Source of the DNA: Treponema sp. UBA1233
GTDB lineage: Bacteria > Spirochaetota > Spirochaetia > Treponematales > Treponemataceae
NCBI GenBank assembly: GCA_002309305.1
Contig: DBWR01000016.1
Coordinates: 14,757 to 39,040 of the forward strand
Direction of reading: 5' to 3'
DNA length: 24,284 nucleotides
Shown piece by piece: positions 14,550 through 20,685 of the stretch. Within the stretch, counting starts at the first letter, position 1. Each line of letters opens with the position of its first letter. The notes under the pieces were generated by a model. It was not told the DNA's origin. It did not search any database and saw only the letters and a list, made by a program, of their open reading frames with translations. Made by a program: the position numbers and the translations under genes.

Positions 14550-15278
14550 ATGAAGATACGTATTCCTCTTTTTACGATTTTATTAATATTTCTCGCGCTG
14601 CAACCCGTTTTTTCACAAGAACTTGGGGATCAAGTTTACAAAGAAGTCACGGTAAATGGAGAAAAACTTTTCAAGTGGGTTGTTTACAATTCTCTTTCAG
14701 AATATGATGAAAATGGTAAACTTGTCCATTCAAAAGAACTTAATGGGGATGAAAAATGGTATGAGTTTGACTCAGATGGTAACATAGTACATGAAAAACA
14801 CGCCAATGGCTATGAGGCATGGAGAGAGGATGACTCAACAGAAACAAAGGTCCATTTTAGAAATTCAGATGGTAAGGAAGAATGGACAGAATATGATTCA
14901 AAGAAAAACCTAATCCGAGAGATAAGTTTCAATGGACAAATTTACTGGTATGAGTATGATTCAAAAAACAATATAATCCATTACAAAACCTCCAACGGAT
15001 ATGAAGAATGGTTTGAATATGACTCAAAAGGAAATAGAATACATCACAAAACCTCTTCAGGTATAGAAGACTTTTACAAATATGACGGTAAAGGAAATCG
15101 TATTTATTTTAAAAGAAATTTTACTAAAAGTAAACTTGAATATGAATCGTGGAGTGAATTTGATTCAAATGGGAATGAAATCCATTACAACTCTTCTACA
15201 GGCTTAGACTATTGGTATGATTACACATTTTACCCCAATGGTAAGGTAAAAACAAAAATGGCATATATACCTATTTAA
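14550..15278 (+). CDS. Secreted protein with eight 21-residue repeats
   Basis: The 242-residue protein has a signal peptide (MKIRIPLFTILLIFLALQPVFSQ). The rest is about eight tandem repeats of about 21 residues, consensus [EK]-[YF]-D-S-x-G-N-x-I-x-H-x-K-x-S-x-G-x-E-x-W, for example EYDSKNNIIHYKTSNGYEEW and EYDSKGNRIHHKTSSGIEDF. The pattern recalls YD/RHS and MORN-like antitoxin repeats (YwqK type), but it has neither an RHS core nor a toxin domain, so I give no function. It lies in an A/T-rich stretch with codon use unlike the neighbours, which suggests accessory or transferred DNA. The ATG has AGGAGA five bases upstream and a good promoter. The second copy of the structured repeat element lies downstream. 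Confidence 0.75.
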   Translation: MKIRIPLFTILLIFLALQPVFSQELGDQVYKEVTVNGEKLFKWVVYNSLSEYDENGKLVHSKELNGDEKWYEFDSDGNIVHEKHANGYEAWREDDSTETKVHFRNSDGKEEWTEYDSKKNLIREISFNGQIYWYEYDSKNNIIHYKTSNGYEEWFEYDSKGNRIHHKTSSGIEDFYKYDGKGNRIYFKRNFTKSKLEYESWSEFDSNGNEIHYNSSTGLDYWYDYTFYPNGKVKTKMAYIPI

Positions 15279-15444
15279 TTAAGGGTCATCTTAATTTACA
15301 ATTTTAAGAATCTAAACTATTGTGGCTTTTTATCTTTTTTTATGGTTGAAAACGTTATGGAAGACAAATGCCATAATCCTGAAAATGCAAATATCAATTT
15401 GGATGAGGAAGCATACATTTTAATCTGAACGCATGGTTCAATCA

Positions 15445-15549
15445 AAAGAAAAGGTGCGGAATCGAAAGCTGACACACAACAACATCTGCACAAGCGTAGC
15501 GCGGAAGCCGTTGTTGTGGGGCAGATTCCGATGGGAGCACCTTTTCTTT
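15445..15549 (+). repeat. Structured intergenic repeat element, copy 2
   Basis: Homologue of 3897-4000, here on the plus strand. The outer stem is AAAGAAAAGGTGC (15445-15457) paired perfectly with GCACCTTTTCTTT (15537-15549), 13 pairs. It is followed directly by GGAATC (15458-15463) with GATTCC (15524-15529), leaving a 7-base 3' bulge GATGGGA. The inner stem is CACAACAAC (15475-15483) with GTTGTTGTG (15510-15518). The 26-base apical loop contains TCTGC (15485-15489), which could alternatively pair with GCAGA (15521-15525). Relative to copy 1, base pairs changed on both sides at once in the outer and inner stems. The T-rich 3' arm would also make a weak terminator. Confidence 0.8.
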
Positions 15550-15666
15550 CGCAATTGTTAACAAAAATTCAAACAAGAATTAATCTTCTTCCTCAATAGT
15601 AATTATACTGGCATAGTTTTATAAAGATTTGCACTTGCCTTCAATGGATTTTAAACAAGTATTTCG

Positions 15667-15694
15667 TTGCAAAATTTCTAATCTGTGATAAAAT
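15667..15694 (+). promoter_or_regulatory. Promoter of the 15768 membrane-protein gene
   Basis: TTGCAA (15667-15672), 16 bases and TAAAAT (15689-15694), giving a leader of about 65 bases. Confidence 0.6.
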
Positions 15695-15767
15695 TAAAGA
15701 AGGCATGTCAAAAAGGGCAATTCCATGTGCCCCCCAAAAAAAACAACATGCCATGGAGGATTAAAAT

Positions 15768-16097
15768 ATGGGAGATAACGAAGGAGCAAAACTCCAGGGA
15801 AATGACAAACTCTTTGGAATTCTGGCCTACATCTTCATTCTTTGGATTATCGGACTTGTGGTTGCACCTGAAAAGGATCATGCATTCGTCAAGAATCACG
15901 TAAACAACGGCATTCTCTTAACGATAGCCTCAGTCATCGTGACCATCCTTTCAAAAATCCCGTTTATTGGATGGATCATCGGACTGATTTTAGGTATTGG
16001 CCTTTTTGTACTGTGGCTTCTTGCAATTATCGCCGCCATCCAGGGAAACAAGTACAAGTTCCCGTTCATCGGTGACTCGCTCGTATTCATAAAGTAA
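15768..16097 (+). CDS. Small multi-pass membrane protein, DUF4870-like
   Basis: The 109-residue protein starts with a soluble stretch (GDNEGAKLQGNDKLFG). Three hydrophobic segments follow (about residues 16-33, 48-65 and 67-91) with HAFVKNHVNNGILLTI between the first two; this H-x3-N-x-x-N(N)G pattern is characteristic of DUF4870/TIC20-like small membrane proteins. The function is unknown. GGAGG lies eight bases before the ATG. It has its own promoter and a strong terminator, so it is a single-gene unit. An ATG at 15750 is out of frame. Confidence 0.75.
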   Translation: MGDNEGAKLQGNDKLFGILAYIFILWIIGLVVAPEKDHAFVKNHVNNGILLTIASVIVTILSKIPFIGWIIGLILGIGLFVLWLLAIIAAIQGNKYKFPFIGDSLVFIK

Positions 16098-16120
16098 GCG
16101 TCAGGCTTGCACGACTTTAC

Positions 16121-16151
16121 AATCCGGCTGGCAACGGTCGGATTTTTTTTT
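16121..16151 (+). terminator. Terminator of the 15768 gene
   Basis: AATCCGGC pairs with GTCGGATT (16121-16144, 8 pairs with one G-U, loop TGGCAACG) and runs into a T tract. It starts 24 bases after the stop codon. Confidence 0.88.
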
Positions 16152-16200
16152 GTTCAGGATGAGTTTTTAGTAATTCCCTATACCGATTATTTATTTTTTA

Positions 16201-16209
16201 TGCTATAGT
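16201..16209 (+). promoter_or_regulatory. Extended -10 promoter of rpoN, leaderless geometry
   Basis: TGC-TATAGT is an extended -10 element whose last base is 6 bases before the rpoN ATG. The -35 region is weak (TACCGA at 17-base spacing) and no Shine-Dalgarno is present, so the transcript probably starts at the ATG. Confidence 0.55.
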
Positions 16210-16215
16210 ATCATT

Positions 16216-17709
16216 ATGTCGGATTTTTCATTCTTGCAGACACAGATTCAGTCTCAAGTACAAGTGATGAGTCAAAAGCAGATTCAGTCACTGGAAATCC
16301 TGTCGCTAAGTTCCACAGATTTACGGGAGGCAATCTACAATGCCGCAGAAGAAAATCCCGCATTGGAAATACTAAAGGACAAGCTTGAATCAGGCGTTGA
16401 CCTCAGGAAGCGGGGCACAATCCATGACGGCTCAAAAATATCGTCGATTCACAAGAAGGAACTTGATGAGGCAAGCGACAATTTTCAGGCCACACTTGAA
16501 TCACGGGCAGACGAAAAGGAACCGCTTCAGGACTATCTTATTCATCAATTGAACATGATGGAATTATCTGACGCAGAAAAATCTCTTGGACAGCGGCTGA
16601 TCCACAACCTCGATGACCGGGGCTTCCACAGGTTTTCACCCGATTCACTTTTGGATTCCAACGACAGGAACCAAAACGAACAGACCCTCCACCGCATGAT
16701 GGATTTGATCCAGGGCTTTGATCCGACAGGCACATGCACCACTGGTCCGGAAGAAAGCCTATTGGTTCAGGCAAGGGCAAAAAACGCATCCGACCTGGTC
16801 CTTTTTATTCTGGACGGCCACCTTAACTTTCTGGATCCACCCATAGCCGCAAAAGCCCAGAAGAAAATCGAGTCATTCATTCAGGAACAAAAATCGCTGT
16901 TCGGTTCTGACACGACAAAAATCGATTCGCTCATTGTAAACGAAAAGACAGTTGAAGAAGCCATCACGTTCATCAAAACCCTTGAGCCATTCCCCGCCGG
17001 AAATTTTACAAGCAGCCAGACACACTTTGTCGCTCCAGACATCTACATAGAAGAAAAGGGAGATGACGACGGAGAAATTCCGGAAAAGGAATTGAATGAA
17101 AAGAACCTTTATTCTGCCGGTGGAAAAATATGGAAAATAAGAATGGGAAACGCAGCCATCCCCACTCTTTCGATAAACCAGGACTTCATCGACTCGCTTA
17201 ATCTTGCAGGCATAAACGAGGAAGAGCGCAGGATGATGAAACAGAACATAAAGAAGGCAAAAGAGTTCATGCAGATTCTTGACTTAAGGAAATCAACACT
17301 TGAACGCGCCGCAATAGAGATTCTAAGGCATCAGGCAGATTTTTTTGTCAGGGGGCCAGGCCACATCCGTCCATTCCAGCAGTCCGAGCTTGCAAACATT
17401 CTTGAAGTCCACGAAAGCACGGTTTCACGGCTTGCCAACGGAAAATACATTGAATGCCAATGGGGCTTCTACGAGCTCAAGTACTTTTTCTCCCACGCCT
17501 CAAGCACCAGCACGACAGGACATGGCACGAGCAAGGAAGCTGTCATGCACAAGATGGAACAAATCCTGGCAGAACACCAGAACGACAAAAAACCCCTGAG
17601 TGACAGCAAACTGTGTGAATTACTGTCCGCCCAGGGGATTCAAATCGCAAGAAGAACCGTTGCAAAATACCGCTCGCAGTTAAACATAGGCTCTTCATAC
17701 GAACGGTAA
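16216..17709 (+). CDS. rpoN: RNA polymerase sigma-54 factor RpoN
   Basis: The 497-residue protein has all three sigma-54 regions. Region I (1-50) is glutamine-rich and leucine-rich (QSQVQVMSQKQIQSLEILSL, ending ENPALEIL) and contacts the AAA+ activators. The central core-binding domain follows. The C-terminal DNA-binding part contains HESTVSRLANGKYIECQWG and ELKYFF, then the RpoN box ARRTVAKYR (478-486), which reads the -24 element. The length is typical. Sigma-54 needs an enhancer-binding activator; none is encoded in the window. The gene stands alone, converging on the double-TPM gene with only 13 bases between the stops. I chose the ATG at 16216 because it gives a full region I; it lacks a Shine-Dalgarno. 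Confidence 0.95.
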   Translation: MSDFSFLQTQIQSQVQVMSQKQIQSLEILSLSSTDLREAIYNAAEENPALEILKDKLESGVDLRKRGTIHDGSKISSIHKKELDEASDNFQATLESRADEKEPLQDYLIHQLNMMELSDAEKSLGQRLIHNLDDRGFHRFSPDSLLDSNDRNQNEQTLHRMMDLIQGFDPTGTCTTGPEESLLVQARAKNASDLVLFILDGHLNFLDPPIAAKAQKKIESFIQEQKSLFGSDTTKIDSLIVNEKTVEEAITFIKTLEPFPAGNFTSSQTHFVAPDIYIEEKGDDDGEIPEKELNEKNLYSAGGKIWKIRMGNAAIPTLSINQDFIDSLNLAGINEEERRMMKQNIKKAKEFMQILDLRKSTLERAAIEILRHQADFFVRGPGHIRPFQQSELANILEVHESTVSRLANGKYIECQWGFYELKYFFSHASSTSTTGHGTSKEAVMHKMEQILAEHQNDKKPLSDSKLCELLSAQGIQIARRTVAKYRSQLNIGSSYER

Positions 17710-17722
17710 TTGATTGTATGGA

Positions 17723-19012
17723 TTAGAAGCCGTGACCTCCGCCACCGCCAGAATGTCCACCACCGCCACCTCTTGATCCTCCGCCGGAAGAACTTGAATG
17801 AGTTACAGAGGTAAGCTTGCCTTTTGTAACGGACAGATTGTTCAGAGAACCTTTGAATACCGGATGTGCCTTTTCCTGTGCTCTTTCCGATTCTGTCTTT
17901 CCATTGGACTTCATGTAGATGTAGCAGATTATCATTGCAATTATTATCGCAAACAGCGCGTTGGAGGCATGCTTCATCGGCTGGCTGATTTTTCCGCCTT
18001 TAAGAAGGGTCGCCATCTCAGTATACGCTTCTGCCGCACATGAATAATAGTCACCGGCACTTGCCATTTTGTAGATGTTGTCTGTAATGCTCTGGCAATA
18101 GTTTGGAGTGATTATTCTATTAACGCTGCCATCTGTGTGGATTTGGAGCCACCTTCTGTCCATGTCAACAAGGAAGATGCTTCCGCTTACTTCTTTGCCG
18201 AATGTATCTTCGTAGACTGTGGCCGCAAAATCTTCAGCTGAAGATCCGCTTCCCTCATAGGTGGAATAGAAGATTGCGTTACCCCATTCTGTTACGGCTT
18301 TCATGTCACCCAAAAGTTTCTTTTCCTCTCCATCCGACAGAATGTCTGCACCGTCCCTCAATATCGCCGTATATCCTGTTTCACTGTTGGTATAGCTCAA
18401 GGTCTGGAATGCACCATCAGTTGGCACCGCAGCTTCCTTTGAAGATCCAACCGGCAATCCATTTGAAGATGCAAGGCCAGACAACAGGATGAATGCGGAA
18501 GTGGAAGATGTAAAAAAGTCTCCCTGGTCTGCATAACCGGCAACATTTTCCATGATGGTTTCAGTTGTTTCAGCATCAATTACACTGGCAATATCACCAC
18601 CGCTGTAGATGTAAAATTCACCGTTGTACACGTCGGCAAGGAATACGCTGCCCGAACCATCATCTGAGAGCAACATGTCATAGTATGACTCAGCCAGATC
18701 CTTTACGGGCATTCCATAATCCTCGTTGAATGAATAGAATGCAGCATCGCCCCACTGTGTAACCGGGAACATGCATTCAATGAGCTTCTTTTCTTCATCA
18801 ATCGAAAGGATGTCTGCTTCATCATCGATCAGGACACAAAAGTCCGTTTCATCATTGAAAAGGAAGTGGTCAAAATTTCCGTCATCAGATTCACTTGTAT
18901 CATAATCGTCCACATTCATGTTGAGCGGAATTACATCTTCCTGTGCAGAAAGAGGAGTAAGCAGAATGAACGCCGCCGCAAAAACAGATGATAAAATCTT
19001 TTTCATTTTCAT
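17723..19012 (-). CDS. YgcG-like membrane protein with two tandem TPM domains and a Gly/His-rich tail
   Basis: The 429-residue protein has a signal peptide (MKMKKILSSVFAAAFILLTPLSAQ). Two TPM domains (about 56-178 and 213-336) follow, then one transmembrane helix (about 350-367) and a Gly/Ser/His-rich C-terminal tail (406-429), as in YgcG proteins. The two domains are clearly duplicates: ADILSIDEEKKLIECM...TQWGDAAFYS aligns with ADILSDGEEKKLLGDM...TEWGNAIFYS. TPM domains in plants and bacteria are linked to phosphatase or photosystem-repair activity, but the bacterial role is poorly defined. YgcG proteins usually carry one such domain, so the duplication is unusual. Its ATGA start overlaps the stop of the zinc-ribbon gene by 4 bases, so the two are co-translated. 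Confidence 0.82.
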   Translation of the reverse strand: MKMKKILSSVFAAAFILLTPLSAQEDVIPLNMNVDDYDTSESDDGNFDHFLFNDETDFCVLIDDEADILSIDEEKKLIECMFPVTQWGDAAFYSFNEDYGMPVKDLAESYYDMLLSDDGSGSVFLADVYNGEFYIYSGGDIASVIDAETTETIMENVAGYADQGDFFTSSTSAFILLSGLASSNGLPVGSSKEAAVPTDGAFQTLSYTNSETGYTAILRDGADILSDGEEKKLLGDMKAVTEWGNAIFYSTYEGSGSSAEDFAATVYEDTFGKEVSGSIFLVDMDRRWLQIHTDGSVNRIITPNYCQSITDNIYKMASAGDYYSCAAEAYTEMATLLKGGKISQPMKHASNALFAIIIAMIICYIYMKSNGKTESERAQEKAHPVFKGSLNNLSVTKGKLTSVTHSSSSGGGSRGGGGGHSGGGGGHGF

Positions 19013-20469
19013 GCCCCCTTCCTGTCGTCAAAGAAATGCGGAATTGGTCGTGAGCAGCTTAAGTTGTGTGCCCGAACCATTGAAGCAATAGAGATGAATG
19101 TTGCGACTATGTTGAAGATTACACAGGCATAGTTGATTATGTCATCCGGCAGATTCTTGTAAATCAAGAAGGCACTTGCTATCAGGCCCACAATTGAAAT
19201 CCATAACGGAAGTCCACCATTTACTTTGCCCTTGTTTTTTGAATTGTCAGCTGGGGTTTCCCCTCCAAAGGAATTCTGGAAGCCCTTGTCATCCATCCTT
19301 TCATCCTGCCTCTTGAGTTTTTTAAGCGCTCCCCTCCTCAGGAAAAGGAAAACGAGGGAAAGAGCTGCTGAAACATAGATGAGAGTCTTTGGCATGAGCG
19401 TAAGGAACAGTTCAAGAAGAATGAAAACCGGTATTGCAACCACAAGAGAAGCCAGTGCATATTTTTTGAGGTCAGCAGGAATCTCTGTAAACATCTTTCC
19501 AGTGTTGCCGTTGATTACTGAATAGCAGAGCCTGTTTTTGTTCTTCCATGTCATGAACCAGACCGGAAGCATTGCAAGCTTTGCGTCTACAGAACTATAG
19601 CTGTTTCCGTCCTGTGTGGTTGTGATGCGCTTGACTTTTTGCGGGTTATGGCAAATGTCCAGGAACCTGTCCTGAGAAACCAGATCTTCAGAGATTTTTT
19701 CTCCAATGGCAACTACACCCTGTTTACGAACATTGTCGACGTATACTTCTTTCTTTACGTCGGCCACATCGGCATAGGAACCTGTCATCAGGGAGCTGTT
19801 GTACGGCTGCAGGGACTCCATCGGAAAGTTTCCTATCTGTTCGCTGATTCGGTCATCAAGGGTTGCGGATGCATCATAGAAAACACCTTCCACAGTACCT
19901 TCCGGCTGAACCTCGATGTTGTATTCCTGCTTGTAATCAGTATTTCCGCTTGACCATTCCTCAAGTCCTGTAAAATGAATTTCCGCAGCGGGATTGATTT
20001 TTTCAGAATACACCCAGAACGGAATGTATGTATTGTGCAGTTTGCTTTCCGCATTCTCCACCTTCATGTCTTTTGGAAGGAAATGAGTTTTCTTGAGCTT
20101 TTCGCCGTAAAGTTCCATGCACTTTTCTTTTGTGATTGTAAACGGAACGATGTATGACGGCTTTTGCATTTTGGCCAGCCTGCTTTCCAGGGTTACAAAG
20201 GTTCCGCAGTAGGAACAATATTCTACGGCGTCCAGATCCGTGGCAAAAACTTCCGCACCGCAGTTTGGGCATGTAAATATTTTTGCATCAATCGTTTCGC
20301 CCTCCGGTTCTTCCACCGGCTCGTTTCCAAATGCCTCACTTTCTCCGGCACCCGTCATCTCCTGGATGCTGGAAGGATCAAATTCACTTTCGCAGTATTC
20401 ACAGACTAATTTTTGTTTTTGAATGTCAAAGCGGAGCGTTCCACCGCAACTTGGACATCTATTCGCCAT
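19009..20469 (-). CDS. Zinc-ribbon membrane protein, partner of the TPM protein
   Basis: The 486-residue protein opens with two zinc ribbons: C5-x2-C8...C23-x2-C26 and C67-x2-C70...C85-x2-C88, separated by an acidic linker. A soluble middle domain (PFTITKEKCMELYGEKLKKT, HNTYIPFWVYSEK) follows. The C terminus has two hydrophobic regions (about 350-390 and 430-470), each likely a pair of helices. TFIIB-type zinc-ribbon membrane proteins of this layout are often found beside YgcG/TPM proteins; the exact function is not known to me. AGGAGG lies six bases before the ATG, behind a TTGAAC-N17-TATTCT promoter. It is the first gene of a two-gene operon. Confidence 0.8.
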   Translation of the reverse strand: MANRCPSCGGTLRFDIQKQKLVCEYCESEFDPSSIQEMTGAGESEAFGNEPVEEPEGETIDAKIFTCPNCGAEVFATDLDAVEYCSYCGTFVTLESRLAKMQKPSYIVPFTITKEKCMELYGEKLKKTHFLPKDMKVENAESKLHNTYIPFWVYSEKINPAAEIHFTGLEEWSSGNTDYKQEYNIEVQPEGTVEGVFYDASATLDDRISEQIGNFPMESLQPYNSSLMTGSYADVADVKKEVYVDNVRKQGVVAIGEKISEDLVSQDRFLDICHNPQKVKRITTTQDGNSYSSVDAKLAMLPVWFMTWKNKNRLCYSVINGNTGKMFTEIPADLKKYALASLVVAIPVFILLELFLTLMPKTLIYVSAALSLVFLFLRRGALKKLKRQDERMDDKGFQNSFGGETPADNSKNKGKVNGGLPLWISIVGLIASAFLIYKNLPDDIINYACVIFNIVATFISIASMVRAHNLSCSRPIPHFFDDRKGA

Positions 20470-20489
20470 GTCTATCCTCCTAATTGAAT

Positions 20490-20518
20490 AGAATATAAAA
20501 AATGCCCCTTTTGTTCAA
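20490..20518 (-). promoter_or_regulatory. Promoter of the zinc-ribbon/TPM operon
   Basis: On the minus strand TTGAAC (20513-20518), 17 bases and TATTCT (20490-20495), about 20 bases before the start at 20469. The tandem dyad repeats begin 20 bases beyond its -35 box. Confidence 0.7.
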
Positions 20519-20537
20519 GTTGAAACTGAAGTCAAAA

Positions 20538-20607
20538 TCAGTGAGAAAACTCACCGAATTTCAGTGAGTTAACTCACCGAATTTCAGTGGGTAAAACTCA
20601 CTGGATT
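20538..20607. repeat. Three tandem 23-24-bp dyad repeats between divergent promoters
   Basis: Units at 20538-20560, 20561-20583 and 20584-20607 share TCAGTG[AG]G-N4/5-CTCAC[CT]G[AG]ATT. Each is an inverted repeat (GTGAG/CTCAC); the middle unit contains the perfect palindrome GTGAGTTAACTCAC. The third unit can fold into CAGTGGG/CTCACTG followed by T7 and overlaps the -35 position of the rightward promoter. They could be operators for a dimeric regulator of both divergent genes; the last unit could also act as an attenuator or terminator. Confidence 0.75.
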
Positions 20608-20623
20608 TTTTTGTTTTTTTTAT

Positions 20624-20629
20624 TATACT
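20624..20629 (+). promoter_or_regulatory. -10 box for the surface lipoprotein gene
   Basis: TATACT after a T-rich stretch. The -35 at 17-base spacing (CTGGAT) is weak and lies in the third dyad repeat. It would give a leader of about 50 bases before the ATG at 20686. Confidence 0.45.
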
Positions 20630-20685
20630 TTCTGACGATGGGCAAAATTCCCACTGAAAATCCTTTATTGCTGCGAGGTCTACTT

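Larger units (their letters stand above)
15279..15767 (+). other. 489-base gene-free region holding structured element copy 2 and a promoter
   Basis: This A/T-rich stretch contains the structured repeat (15445-15549) and a promoter (15667-15694) for the next gene. The leader of that gene holds a small GGGCA/TGCCC hairpin around 15715-15736, a C6-A8 stretch and GGAGG before the ATG at 15768. A 28-codon open frame at 15342-15428 has no ribosome binding site and no recognisable product. I see nothing else. Confidence 0.6.

Noticed and set aside
14550..15278. RHS/YD toxin gene
   Set aside because: The repeats resemble YD motifs, but there is no RHS core and no C-terminal toxin domain, and the protein is only 242 residues.
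15342..15428. 28-residue open frame (MVENVMEDKC...)
   Set aside because: No ribosome binding site, no recognisable family and A/T-rich context; too short to support.
15445..15549. Hammerhead or other known self-cleaving ribozyme
   Set aside because: GAAA and CTGA words occur in copy 2, but the GAAA is GAAG in copy 1 and the hammerhead order CUGAUGA/GAAA is absent. I found no match to other small ribozyme cores by eye.
16216..17709. Sigma-54 regulon inside the window
   Set aside because: I looked for TGGCAC-N5-TTGC type sites upstream of genes and saw none convincing, and no enhancer-binding activator is encoded here.
20587..20685. N-terminal extension of the surface lipoprotein upstream of 20686
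   Set aside because: It would cover the third dyad repeat and the -10 box, and only the ATG at 20686 has a ribosome binding site.
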